A DNA stretch of 20,779 nucleotides from Acetofilamentum sp. (GCA_020720705.1 DYOJ01000011.1:1-20779), one strand, 5' to 3'. Shown: positions 6,089-13,416, counted from the first letter of the stretch. Notes: generated by a model from the sequence alone, not told the origin. Made by a program: numbers and translations.

Positions 6089-7633
6089 ATGGCACCGGTG
6101 GCAAGCAAAGCGGAAAACCGCAAATACGAAGCGCTTTGGAAGAAGTATAGGGACAACGCCACCAAGAGCACCCCTGTTGACCTAAAAGAAACCGAACCCG
6201 AAAGGCAGAAAAGAATTAAACATCTCGAAGCCCACCCCGAGGAGTGGTTTGCCTATTATTTTCCTTCTTACTATAAATCCGAACCCGCCCCTTTTCACAA
6301 AGCAGCTACCAAAAGGGTACTGAATAACCCCGAGTGGTACGAAGTACGCAGCTGGAGTAGAGAGCTTGCCAAATCGGCACGCACCATGATGGAGGTGATG
6401 TACCTTGCTGTTACAGGCAAAAGGAGAAATGTTTTGATGGTTTCTAATACCCAAGATAACGCCGAGCGGCTTTTGCTACCCTATAAAGTCCAATTTGAAG
6501 CTAACAATCGTATTAAAAATGATTACGGCGACCAACAAAGTATCGGAGGATGGGAGGCGGGAGAATTTATAACCGAAAAGGGAGTTGCCTTTCGTGCATT
6601 AGGCGCGGGACAAAGCCCACGGGGAACTCGTAATGAGGAAATAAGACCCGATGTAATACTAGTTGATGATATTGATACCGATGAGGAAACACGCAATCCA
6701 CAAAGAATAAAAGAAAAAGTAAAATGGATTAACGAAGCTCTTTATGCCACCCGATCCGTTTCGGAGCCCTTGCTTTGGATTGCCTGCGGCAACGTGATTG
6801 CTAAATATTGCAGCATTACTGAAATGGGTAAGCAAGCTGACAAGTGGGAGATCATAAATATTAGAGATAAAGAGGGAAAATCGACTTGGCCCCAAAAAAA
6901 TACGGAGGAAAAAATAGACCGAACGCTGTCTAAAATTCCCTGGAGCTCGCAACAAAAAGAGTATTATAATAACCCTATTAGTGAGGGTGATGTATTCAAG
7001 GAACTGACTTATGCCAAAATTCCAAAGCTGGCATTTTGCGAGCAAGTAGTAGTGTATGCCGACCCTGCAACCTCAAACAAGGACAGGGGAAGCAGAACAA
7101 AACAAGCCTCCTATAAATCGGTTATAGTGGTGGGAAATAAAGGTAGAAAACACTTTGTTTATAAAGTATGGCTCGACCAAATGAGCAACGGAAAATTTAT
7201 TGATGCTCTTTTTGAAGCACATTTATACTTAGTGGAAAACCGAGTAGATGTTAAACGCATTTACATTGAAAATAATACCCTACAAGACCCATTCTATTCA
7301 CAGGTACTGTTGCCGCTCATCCGTAAAAATTCGGAACTCTACGGCTTCAATCTTCCCATAACAGAAGACACGCGTAGAAAACCCGAAAAGTTTTCCCGCA
7401 TAGAGGGAACGCTGGAACCGCTGAACCGATTGGGTAATTTAATTTTCAATGTGGAGGAAAAAACAAACCCCAATATGGAACGCTTGCACGACCAAATGCT
7501 GTCGGTAAGCGAAAAAGCAACCGTAATGGATGGACCCGACTCATTAGAAGGAGCAATTTGGCTCATGGAAAATAAAAAAGCAAAAAACTATAACGACTAT
7601 TATGTGCCTCCAAAAGAAAGCAGACGATATTAA
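6089..7633 (+). CDS. Terminase large subunit (Mu gp28-like)
   Basis: This 514-residue packaging motor has an N-terminal ATPase and a C-terminal nuclease. A deviant Walker A is visible at residues 88-99 (SWSRELAKSART), a Walker B at 189-196 (VILVDDID) followed by acidic residues, and a coupling-type segment 'LLWIACGN' near 228-235. The RNase H-like nuclease carries Asp325 ('VVYADPATS'), Glu394 ('IYIENN') and an Asp pair near 481-484 ('MDGPDSLEGA'). The length is typical. It lies between the small terminase and a gp36-like gene, all on the same strand with short gaps. Confidence 0.95.
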   Translation: MAPVASKAENRKYEALWKKYRDNATKSTPVDLKETEPERQKRIKHLEAHPEEWFAYYFPSYYKSEPAPFHKAATKRVLNNPEWYEVRSWSRELAKSARTMMEVMYLAVTGKRRNVLMVSNTQDNAERLLLPYKVQFEANNRIKNDYGDQQSIGGWEAGEFITEKGVAFRALGAGQSPRGTRNEEIRPDVILVDDIDTDEETRNPQRIKEKVKWINEALYATRSVSEPLLWIACGNVIAKYCSITEMGKQADKWEIINIRDKEGKSTWPQKNTEEKIDRTLSKIPWSSQQKEYYNNPISEGDVFKELTYAKIPKLAFCEQVVVYADPATSNKDRGSRTKQASYKSVIVVGNKGRKHFVYKVWLDQMSNGKFIDALFEAHLYLVENRVDVKRIYIENNTLQDPFYSQVLLPLIRKNSELYGFNLPITEDTRRKPEKFSRIEGTLEPLNRLGNLIFNVEEKTNPNMERLHDQMLSVSEKATVMDGPDSLEGAIWLMENKKAKNYNDYYVPPKESRRY

Positions 7634-7644
7634 ATTCTACAATT

Positions 7645-8103
7645 ATGTTTATCACTATACAAGATTTACCGAGTGTCCTTTATGGCTACCAAATTACCCA
7701 GATCACGCAGGGAGATGATACCATTGTGGAGCGTGCCCTAATGACCGCCATTGAGGAAATGCGTAGTTATTTTGCACCCAATCATAAAAAAGAGTGGAAA
7801 GATGGAAGATTGAACTATGATGTAAATGCTATATTTAATGCCACAGGTACAGAGCGTAATCCGCTGTTGGTAGCCTACTGCGTAACCATAGCTAAATGGT
7901 ACATCGTGGAGCTGTCCAACGTTGATATTATCTACGAACAAGCAAAAGAACGCTATGACCGCGCCATCGGATGGTTGAAGCAATTGGCAAAAGGAGAGCT
8001 TAATCTTGACACCCTGCCAAAAATTGAAGACAATCCGGAAACCGATACCGAAGGCACTGCCCCCTTTAACTATGGAAGTCGTTTAAAATTTAAACACGAA
8101 TAA
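7645..8103 (+). CDS. Mu gp36-like head-tail connector protein (DUF1320 type)
   Basis: This 152-residue protein resembles the DUF1320/gp36 family: an N-terminal 'DTIVERALMTAIEEMRSYF', a central 'RNPLLVAYCVTIAKWYIVEL' helix and 'IYEQAKERYDRAIGWLKQLAKGELNL', the typical helical order of small head-completion or connector proteins. The C-terminal 25 residues are polar and probably disordered. It sits between large terminase and portal, 3 bp before the portal gene; in Mu the gp36 gene lies after the capsid gene, so the order here is rearranged. Confidence 0.82.
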   Translation: MFITIQDLPSVLYGYQITQITQGDDTIVERALMTAIEEMRSYFAPNHKKEWKDGRLNYDVNAIFNATGTERNPLLVAYCVTIAKWYIVELSNVDIIYEQAKERYDRAIGWLKQLAKGELNLDTLPKIEDNPETDTEGTAPFNYGSRLKFKHE

Positions 8104-8106
8104 GCC

Positions 8107-9315
8107 ATGACAAAAAATAAAAAAATCAATTTGTCGGCTGCCGACAGCCACAATATCAAACGCAATGCAAAGGCGCCGTTGTCTCCCATTATCGTAGAAA
8201 AATCGGTAGCAAGAGTACGCCAAGATGTGGCAAGTTGGAATACCGCTATAAAAATGACAGGGTTAGGGGACAACCCTAAGTATTACCTCATACAGCAATT
8301 GTATGACGAGATATTATTAGATGCGCTGCTGTTGAGTCAAATCAACAATCGAACGCAAAAATCACTATCCATTAAATCGGTCATAAAAAACAAGGCAGGC
8401 GATGTGGACGAAGAGCAAACACTGCTAATCAACAATGCGCCGTGGGTAAGAGAGCTTAACGAGCAAATACTATGGTCTATCTATCGAAAAACGTCTCTAA
8501 TAGAACTTAGCTTGGTAGAAGATCAACTGCAAATAAAGTCTATTTCAAGAGCCCATTTAGACGGCAAGGGCAATATTTATCCCGACTTTACGGAAGACAA
8601 AAAGATATCCTACCGAGAGCTCCGGGAGTATGGTACTTGGATATTAGAATTTGAACAAAAAGACGGCTTGGGCTTATTAAATGCCGCAGTGCCACACGTA
8701 TTGTTTAAACGTTTTGCCCACTCCTGTTGGAGTGAGCTTGCCGAGATATACGGCATACCGCCAAGGGTGCTGAAAACCAATACTACCGACCCCCAAGCCA
8801 TGCGTCGCGGTAAAGCCATGATGGAAGATATGGGTGCAGCCGCTTGGTTTATTATTGACGATAGCGAAAATTTTGATTTTGCACAGGGCGTGAGCACCAA
8901 TGGCGATGTGTATAAAAACCTAATAGACCTCTGCAACTCCGAGATGAGCATGCTTATCAACGGGGCAGTAATAGGACAAGATACTGTGAACGGCAACCGC
9001 TCCAAAGAAGAAAGCAGTCAGGTGATGTTATTTACCTTGATTGATGCCGATTTACGACTTTTATCGCAAGAGTGGAATACAAAAGTAATTCCTGCCCTCA
9101 TACGAATCGGCGTTTTAAAGGGAGAGATAACCCACGAATTTGAACAAGCAGAAGACTTGACCCAATTGTGGAAAATGACCACGGAAGCCCTCAACCATTA
9201 CGACATAAGTCCCGAGTGGATTAAAGATAAATTCGGATTGGAAGTGGAGGCTAAAAAAGCAATTGCACCGCTACAACAAAACAATAACACCGCTCCCGAA
9301 AGTTTTTTCGTTTAG
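8107..9315 (+). CDS. Portal protein (Mu gp29-like, DUF935)
   Basis: This 402-residue protein forms the dodecameric portal through which DNA enters the head. DUF935-type features include 'YDEILLDALLLSQINNRTQKSL' near 75-95, 'FKRFAHSCWSELAEIYGIPPRVLKTNT' near 200-225, 'QAMRRGKAMMEDMGAAAWFIID' and 'INGAVIGQDTVNGNRSKEESSQV' near 285-310. The zero-frame stop at 9313-9315 lies inside a frameshift-type signal: a TTTTTTC heptamer in the right phase, a 5-nt spacer and a GC-rich hairpin. A -1 slip would extend the protein into the MuF gene without meeting a stop. Confidence 0.92.
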   Translation: MTKNKKINLSAADSHNIKRNAKAPLSPIIVEKSVARVRQDVASWNTAIKMTGLGDNPKYYLIQQLYDEILLDALLLSQINNRTQKSLSIKSVIKNKAGDVDEEQTLLINNAPWVRELNEQILWSIYRKTSLIELSLVEDQLQIKSISRAHLDGKGNIYPDFTEDKKISYRELREYGTWILEFEQKDGLGLLNAAVPHVLFKRFAHSCWSELAEIYGIPPRVLKTNTTDPQAMRRGKAMMEDMGAAAWFIIDDSENFDFAQGVSTNGDVYKNLIDLCNSEMSMLINGAVIGQDTVNGNRSKEESSQVMLFTLIDADLRLLSQEWNTKVIPALIRIGVLKGEITHEFEQAEDLTQLWKMTTEALNHYDISPEWIKDKFGLEVEAKKAIAPLQQNNNTAPESFFV

Positions 9316-9332
9316 GGGCGGGGATCAGCCCC
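9303..9332 (+). promoter_or_regulatory. Candidate -1 programmed ribosomal frameshift signal
   Basis: T TTT TTC (9303-9309) is in the X XXY YYZ phase relative to the portal frame. After a 5-nt spacer (GTTTA) comes a hairpin, GGGGC (9315-9319) with GCCCC (9328-9332); an alternative pairing uses GGGG at 9320-9323. The -1 frame is open from 9309 into the MuF gene, which has no ATG near its beginning. Confidence 0.6.
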
Positions 9333-9344
9333 AACACTTACTTT

Positions 9345-10655
9345 TTGGGATTACACAATAGGTTAGATTATCTCTATAACAGCGTTTGCCATGATTGTGG
9401 AGGAGCTATCGCTGAGCACAGTCATAACGCCGAATTAGCCGCAGGTAAAAACCCATTGGAACAATTCTCGAAAGGGCTTTTAAAGTCTTTTTCAAACGCC
9501 TTTAAAAAGCTATATACTAACAAAGGTTACAAACCCGAAGATTTAGCCAAAGAGCCTGAATTTAAAAAAGCGATAGAAAGCACCTACGAAGTATTGAACT
9601 TTGGCATTAAGGACAATGTGGTCGATGGCACATTGCTCAGAAAACTACAACAAGATACTTTCCTTTTTTCCGCTTTTAAAACCCACGCCGAGCTGACCGA
9701 GGCGGCGTCGAGATTGCTTTTAAATGCCGATAAAAAAATACGCCCTTGGTTCGATTTTAAACAGGAAGTATTAAAGTTGCACCAAACTTATAACGTCAAC
9801 TATTTAGAAGCTGAATATGAGTTTGCCAAACAAAGCAGTATAATGGCTGACAAATGGCAACGAGAGGTCATTGAGCGTAGCCGAAATGCCGATGACAACT
9901 ATTGGCTGCAATACCGCACCGCCGGAGACGAGCGGGTAAGAGAAAGCCACGCTGCCCTGCACGATACCACTTTACCAAAGTCCGACCCGTTTTGGTCGCA
10001 TTATTACCCGCCTAACGGGTGGAGATGCCGATGCACCACCGTATCAGTGCGACCCGAAAAATACCCGATGAGCGATAGCACCGAAGCCTTTAAAAAAGGA
10101 GAAGCCGCCACCACGCAAATAGGCAAAGACGGTAAAAACAAATTAGAAATTTTCCGATTCAATCCCGGAAAGGAACAAGTGGTTTTCCCTAAGAATAATG
10201 CGTATAGCAAAGTGGTGGGAGCGGGTGTAATAAAACCCGGTATTTCGTCAATGTTTTCTGATAATGAAAAAGCCTTGCGAAAAGCAAAAGATATAGAAAT
10301 TAGAGATTGGGCTGTTAAAAATATTAAAGAGCAAGGATTAAAACTTACACTTGATAATTTCAAAACAAAAGAGGTTTTAATTTCTCGTGGTGCTATTAAA
10401 AGTATTGGTGATCACCTTACCGATGTAAATTTAAAAGAGGTGGCAAAAGAAGTTATTAATTTAATGCCAAAAATGAAATATATTGAAACTGCCCCGCTTA
10501 ATCCGGATGCTAAAAATTATGAAAGAAAATTAAGAAAAGGGATAACGAATTTTCATTATTATAAATTTACATGGAACGATAAAAAATTCAGGTTGAATAC
10601 GGAGGAAATTAACGGAAAATTTGAAAAGCCCTACGCCGTTAATCTTTTAAAATAA
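9345..10655 (+). CDS. MuF/gp30-like head morphogenesis protein with C-terminal nuclease-toxin-like domain
   Basis: This 436-residue protein counts from a TTG at 9345; the frame is open upstream to 9309 and beyond, and no ATG occurs near the start, so the true N-terminus may come from a -1 frameshift out of the portal gene. A Cys pair ('VCHDCGG') near residue 15 resembles a metal site. Residues of about 60-250 are the MuF minor head domain, with the hallmark 'DERVRESHAALHDTTLPKSDPFW' and 'YPPNGWRCRCTTVSV'. Residues of about 315-436 are a separate, more AT-rich module ('SRGAIKSIGDHLTDVN', 'NFHYYKFTWNDKKFRL') resembling the PBECR/barnase-like nuclease domains known on MuF proteins. Such tails are thought to be injected with DNA; toxicity here is inferred. 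Confidence 0.85.
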   Translation: MGLHNRLDYLYNSVCHDCGGAIAEHSHNAELAAGKNPLEQFSKGLLKSFSNAFKKLYTNKGYKPEDLAKEPEFKKAIESTYEVLNFGIKDNVVDGTLLRKLQQDTFLFSAFKTHAELTEAASRLLLNADKKIRPWFDFKQEVLKLHQTYNVNYLEAEYEFAKQSSIMADKWQREVIERSRNADDNYWLQYRTAGDERVRESHAALHDTTLPKSDPFWSHYYPPNGWRCRCTTVSVRPEKYPMSDSTEAFKKGEAATTQIGKDGKNKLEIFRFNPGKEQVVFPKNNAYSKVVGAGVIKPGISSMFSDNEKALRKAKDIEIRDWAVKNIKEQGLKLTLDNFKTKEVLISRGAIKSIGDHLTDVNLKEVAKEVINLMPKMKYIETAPLNPDAKNYERKLRKGITNFHYYKFTWNDKKFRLNTEEINGKFEKPYAVNLLK

Positions 10656-10728
10656 AAAAGAGTTTAAAAAACTTACTCAATCGGGCCTCAATCCCAACAT
10701 TAAGATTCATAAACTCTCTGCAAATATA
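10639..10728 (-). ncRNA. Small promoter-to-terminator unit opposite the MuF 3' end
   Basis: On the minus strand a perfect TAnnTTTG element (TATATTTG, 10721-10728) is followed by AGAGTTTA (10710-10717), about 40 nt of spacer, then TAAACTCT (10659-10666) and a T-rich run. Start and end would pair into a stem closing a small RNA of about 60 nt. An ATG within it opens a 23-codon frame ending at 10639 and beginning MNLNVGIEARLSK. It overlaps the last codons of the MuF gene. It could be a small RNA, a micropeptide gene or only a bidirectional terminator for MuF; no -33 element is clear. Confidence 0.4.
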
Positions 10729-10744
10729 CAAACATTTAAACAAA

Positions 10745-11290
10745 ATGCAAGATATTTTTAAAAAAATAATCAAAGACGTGGAGGTGGAGCTCTCTGATGA
10801 GTTTGACCGCAACTTTGAACGTAAAGCATTTTTTAACGCGAGTTGGAAAGAAACCGCACATCCTGTAAGCCGTGGCTCGCTGATGATGCGCTCAGGTACG
10901 CTGCGTAAAAGCATCAACTCGGAAATATCCGGAGACAGCATCCGGTGGACTAGTTCCGTGCCTTATGCCTCTATCCACAACGAGGGAGGCGAAATAGTGG
11001 TTACCGAAAAAATGAAACGCTTCTGGTGGGCAATGTATTATAAAGCTACCAACGCTCAAATGTTTAGCATAAAAACAAAATCTTTACAAAAAACAAAGCG
11101 AAACACCAAATTAACCAAAGAAGCCGAGGGCTATAAAATTTTTGCCTTGATGAAAGTAGGCACAAAAATAAAGATACCGCAACGCCAATTTATAGGCAAT
11201 CACCCACTGGTGAAACAGTCTATTGAAAACGTATTTAACGACAATTTAAAGGAGGTTGAAACCTATATTAAATCTATATTAAAAAAATGA
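10745..11290 (+). CDS. Phage virion morphogenesis protein (Mu gpG-like tail completion)
   Basis: This 181-residue protein belongs to the gpG/virion morphogenesis family that finishes the head-tail joining end. The typical core is visible: 'FFNASWKETAHPVSRGSLMMRSGTLRKSI' (residues 30-58, ending in the Leu-rich 'SGTLRKSI' motif), then 'IRWTSSVPYASIHNEGGEI' (about 66-84) and a C-terminal 'IPQRQFIGNHPLVKQSIE', the usual 'P-x-R-x-F-L/I-G' motif. The middle (about 85-140) is a Lys-rich insertion common in Bacteroidota members. It follows MuF after an 89-bp gap that contains a convergent small transcription unit. Confidence 0.85.
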   Translation: MQDIFKKIIKDVEVELSDEFDRNFERKAFFNASWKETAHPVSRGSLMMRSGTLRKSINSEISGDSIRWTSSVPYASIHNEGGEIVVTEKMKRFWWAMYYKATNAQMFSIKTKSLQKTKRNTKLTKEAEGYKIFALMKVGTKIKIPQRQFIGNHPLVKQSIENVFNDNLKEVETYIKSILKK

Positions 11291-11353
11291 TTATTAATTA
11301 GCTAATTAGCACATTAGCTAATTAGCACATTAGCTAATTATCAAATTAACATT
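11291..11353 (+). repeat. Octamer repeats between gpG-like and tail terminator genes
   Basis: From the gpG-like stop to the next ATG the gap is almost wholly 8-bp units alternating ATTAGCTA and ATTAGCAC (about six copies). This is the plus-strand example of the intercistronic repeat family found after minus-strand genes. Confidence 0.9.
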
Positions 11354-11806
11354 ATGAAAACCATTTTAAAAAACATTACAGCATTATTGCAGTCCATACC
11401 TGAGCTGCGCTACGTGGATGAAGATTGGGGACAGTTAGATTATTACTCGCCTCATTTTCCTGTGCTGTGGCCCTGTGCTTTGATTGATATTGCCAACGCA
11501 GATTATTCTAACATAGGCAAAGACAGAACCGCCACACCTATGGAACGACAAGAAGCAACGGCAACCTTACAGCTGAGGGTGGCAGATTTGAAATTGAGCA
11601 ATAGCTCCGCAATGACACCTGATACTATGAAGGAAGATGTGTGGGCGGTGGAGGATTTGTTACAAAAAATTCACGAAAAATTGCAGGGTTTTAAACCGGT
11701 AGAAAATACAGGTGTATTGGTGAGAACCAAGAGAAGCCGAGCCAAGAGAGACGATGGCGTGCAACTCTATAACGTGGTCTATACCTTTGGCATTCACAAC
11801 TGCTAA
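11354..11806 (+). CDS. Tail terminator candidate (Mu gp37-like)
   Basis: This 150-residue protein ends the plus-strand late block. The N-terminal 'ILKNITALLQSIPELRYVDEDWGQL', the middle 'PCALIDIANADYSN' and 'TATLQLRVADL', and the final strand 'GVQLYNVVYTFGIHN' follow the alpha/beta pattern of tail terminator proteins, which cap the tube and set its length. The position after the gpG-like gene supports this. No sequence motif is diagnostic, so the assignment is by layout and context. Its stop overlaps by 4 bp the stop of a convergent minus-strand gene. Confidence 0.6.
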   Translation: MKTILKNITALLQSIPELRYVDEDWGQLDYYSPHFPVLWPCALIDIANADYSNIGKDRTATPMERQEATATLQLRVADLKLSNSSAMTPDTMKEDVWAVEDLLQKIHEKLQGFKPVENTGVLVRTKRSRAKRDDGVQLYNVVYTFGIHNC

Positions 11807-12069
11807 TCAAATAATTTGTATTGTCTCTCCTGTTTTTTTTGGGGCTGATAGGGAGTTACATCCATTTCTTTTAATGACTTATCCACAGGTGTGGAAAGAA
11901 CGGTATAAAGGGTAGTGCGTGATATGGGATACCTGGGATAAATATACTTACGAAGTACCACCGTTACAGGAATATCATCAGTTTTATACTGATTGTATAG
12001 GTCGAGGATGAGTTTGTATCTCAACATTTTATTGCGATGCAATCCCTGTTTTCTTGCTTGTACTATCAT
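11803..12069 (-). CDS. Small HTH-like DNA-binding protein
   Basis: This 88-residue basic protein counts from the ATG at 12069; a longer frame to 12138 would run into the upstream promoter. Residues of about 28-62 ('YKTDDIPVTVVLRKYIYPRY', then 'PISRTTLYTVLSTP') look like a helix-turn-helix with a recognition helix 'SRTTLYTVLS'. The gene stands alone behind its own -7 element (12089-12096) and after the terminator of the KilA-N unit, at the border of the late genes. That position resembles the place of the middle/late activators Mor and C in Mu, so a late-gene activator is a reasonable guess, but no Mor/C sequence similarity is seen. Confidence 0.6.
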   Translation of the reverse strand: MIVQARKQGLHRNKMLRYKLILDLYNQYKTDDIPVTVVLRKYIYPRYPISRTTLYTVLSTPVDKSLKEMDVTPYQPQKKQERQYKLFD

Positions 12070-12088
12070 TTTTTTTGATGTTTTTTTA

Positions 12089-12096
12089 CAAAGATA
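12089..12096 (-). promoter_or_regulatory. Promoter -7 element for the small HTH gene
   Basis: TATCTTTG on the minus strand is a perfect TAnnTTTG match about 20 nt before the ATG at 12069. A -33 TTG at the proper distance is not obvious (the nearest is 15 bp away). Confidence 0.6.
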
Positions 12097-12125
12097 GTAA
12101 AAAATAATAACCAATACTTTTTGAC

Positions 12126-12151
12126 AAAAAAAAACCACGCAATTTGCGTGG
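12126..12151 (-). terminator. Rho-independent terminator of the KilA-N operon
   Basis: On the minus strand a CCACGC/GCGTGG stem with an AT loop (12135-12151) is followed by nine Ts (12126-12134). It lies 16 bp after the stop of the 59-residue gene. Confidence 0.88.
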
Positions 12152-12166
12152 CTTTATGATATTAGT

Positions 12167-12346
12167 TTAACTCGGAAAGATGACAAATAGGTTTGCCACC
12201 CGTTTTTTTTCTATAAATGCTTGTTTATAGTAGTGGTCTATGAGCTCGGTTTGCAACTTGCTCACCTCTTTTCTATGTGCCAAAGTCTCCTTTATTTCGG
12301 CGAGTTCTCGGCGTAGGGCTTCTATTTTGTCAGGTTTTGGGTTCAT
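12167..12346 (-). CDS. Small coiled-coil protein coupled to KilA-N
   Basis: This 59-residue protein begins at an ATG overlapping the KilA-N stop (ATGA), so it is probably translationally coupled to it. Residues 1-45 form a charged amphipathic helix ('DKIEALRRELAEIKETLAHR'), ending in a hydrophobic 'VANLFVIF' tail. The terminator follows directly. A partner or modulator of the KilA-N protein is possible; the function is unknown. Confidence 0.65.
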   Translation of the reverse strand: MNPKPDKIEALRRELAEIKETLAHRKEVSKLQTELIDHYYKQAFIEKKRVANLFVIFPS

Positions 12347-12981
12347 ACTAAAAAAGTATTTTCATTAAACAAATCTAACCCGAGTTGAATCACCTCTTGT
12401 TGCTTTTGCAATAACTCGGCATATTCTTTGGTGATAAAGTTACGCCCAAAGAATTTTTTAAAGTGATTGGGAAATTTACGCTTACGCTCAGTAACAGAAC
12501 CGCTTTTGGTACTACGCCCCAAGGCTTTCAAGACTTCTAAATAATTGTAATAAGGATTAGTACCATCCATTACGGGGGGAACGCCTAAAAAGGGTTGTGT
12601 TGCCTTTATCCTTCCTGTCACATAATCATGAAATAGCATATTTACCTCAATGGCAAATTTAGGTTCCAGCCATCGTGCGTATTCGATGGCTATTAGATAA
12701 TGGTTAGCCCAGGTACCTTGTCTTTCAGGGATACCTCCCTGTCTTACTTCTACCAATTCTGTAACTACTTGATTTTGTGCCGTGTCGCTTTTAAGCGTTA
12801 CGGGAAGTACTTTGAGATAATCCTGTGCAAGTGTGGTTCTTAGCCAGTTACCGGGACTTTTTTCCTTTCCATAAGGTTTACTCATCATGGTAAGGTTAAA
12901 ACTCATGTTGTCGTTTCGTTCCTCTACGGCAAAACGATGGTCGTTCAGTACGACTGTTTGGATGGTTTGTGTTGCATTCAT
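12343..12981 (-). CDS. KilA-N domain protein (phage regulator/antirepressor type)
   Basis: This 212-residue protein has the KilA-N DNA-binding domain at about residues 29-121: 'NLTMMSKPYGKE', 'NWLRTTLAQDYLK', then 'GTWANHYLIAIEYARWLEPKFA' and 'EVNMLFHDYV', the hallmark helix. The C-terminal part (130-212) is basic, with 'RKRKFPNHFKKFFGRNFITKEY'. KilA-N proteins of phages and large DNA viruses bind nucleic acids and often act as antirepressors or regulators. The gene has its own promoter (13138-13145) and a structured leader of about 150 nt. Its first 106 bp are identical to those of the truncated copy at 13156-13416. A terminator closes the operon after one more small gene. Confidence 0.85.
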   Translation of the reverse strand: MNATQTIQTVVLNDHRFAVEERNDNMSFNLTMMSKPYGKEKSPGNWLRTTLAQDYLKVLPVTLKSDTAQNQVVTELVEVRQGGIPERQGTWANHYLIAIEYARWLEPKFAIEVNMLFHDYVTGRIKATQPFLGVPPVMDGTNPYYNYLEVLKALGRSTKSGSVTERKRKFPNHFKKFFGRNFITKEYAELLQKQQEVIQLGLDLFNENTFLV

Positions 12982-12986
12982 TGTAT
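12876..12986. repeat. 111-bp perfect direct repeat, copy 1
   Basis: This stretch is identical base for base to 13311-13421. It covers the first 35 codons of the KilA-N gene plus 5 bp upstream of the ATG. The offset is 435 bp. Confidence 0.97.
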
Positions 12987-13134
12987 TTCAGAATTAATGT
13001 ATGCGGGCTTCCCGTTTAGGGCTCTGAAACCATCTTGTGAATGGAATTGTGCCCCTTTCGGAAGTACTACCCTTGCGGTCAGCCCTTATTGTCGATAAAT
13101 TTTGTCTGTGATTGCTCACAAAACGGTTTCAGAA
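12987..13134 (-). ncRNA. Structured pseudoknot leader RNA of KilA-N gene (copy A)
   Basis: The predicted 5' leader begins near 13132 and ends just before the ATG. P1: UCUGAAACC (13125-13133) pairs with GGUUUCAGA (13023-13031). P2: UGUGA-GCAA-UCACA (13107-13120, GNRA loop). P3: GGGCU-GA-CCG (13077-13085 region) pairs with CGG-GA-AGCCC (13005-13014), with a tandem GA bulge; its 3' strand lies beyond P1, so P1 and P3 form a pseudoknot. A CCGAAAGG tetraloop hairpin (13054-13061) lies inside. AAUUUAUCGA (13092-13101) and GCAUACA near the end are shared unpaired blocks. Copy B keeps every element with different stem sequences. Confidence 0.7.
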
Positions 13135-13137
13135 CGA

Positions 13138-13145
13138 CAAACATA
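13138..13145 (-). promoter_or_regulatory. Promoter -7 element for KilA-N leader A
   Basis: TATGTTTG (minus strand) is a perfect TAnnTTTG match. It sits in a 24-bp block (13138-13161) identical to the block upstream of copy B, so the whole promoter is conserved. Transcription should start 5-7 nt downstream, at the first stem of the leader. Confidence 0.75.
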
Positions 13146-13155
13146 CAATTAATTT

Positions 13156-13416
13156 TTAATATGGGATATAATTTTTAATAAATTTTCTAATTTTTCTAAC
13201 TTCCACTAAATCAGCCAAAGTGCATTTATGCACTTTGCTTAACGCGTCTAAATAAGACTTTGCGGATTCGGTTCTAAACCATTGCCTTGGGGCTTTCAAT
13301 GGACCATAATGTTTACTCATCATGGTAAGGTTAAAACTCATGTTGTCGTTTCGTTCCTCTACGGCAAAACGATGGTCGTTCAGTACGACTGTTTGGATGG
13401 TTTGTGTTGCATTCAT
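13156..13416 (-). pseudogene. Truncated KilA-N gene copy
   Basis: This 86-residue frame begins with 35 residues identical to the intact KilA-N protein, stays related as far as 'LVEVR' (about residue 74), then ends in an unrelated basic tail ('KIRKFIKNYIPY') that runs up to the promoter of the intact copy. The hallmark 'HYLIAIEYARWL' half of the domain is missing, so normal KilA-N binding is unlikely. It nevertheless has a conserved promoter and structured leader, which would be odd for a dead remnant. It could act as a short decoy, as the product that the leader controls, or as a donor for recombination. Confidence 0.7.

Noticed and set aside
8610..9005. 131-residue minus-strand frame inside the portal gene
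   Set aside because: Antisense shadow of a well-supported portal gene, with Ser-rich composition.
10639..10941. 100-residue minus-strand frame opposite MuF end and gpG-like gene
   Set aside because: Most of it is antisense to the gpG-like gene; only the last 23 codons, behind a separate promoter element, are kept as a small-unit candidate.
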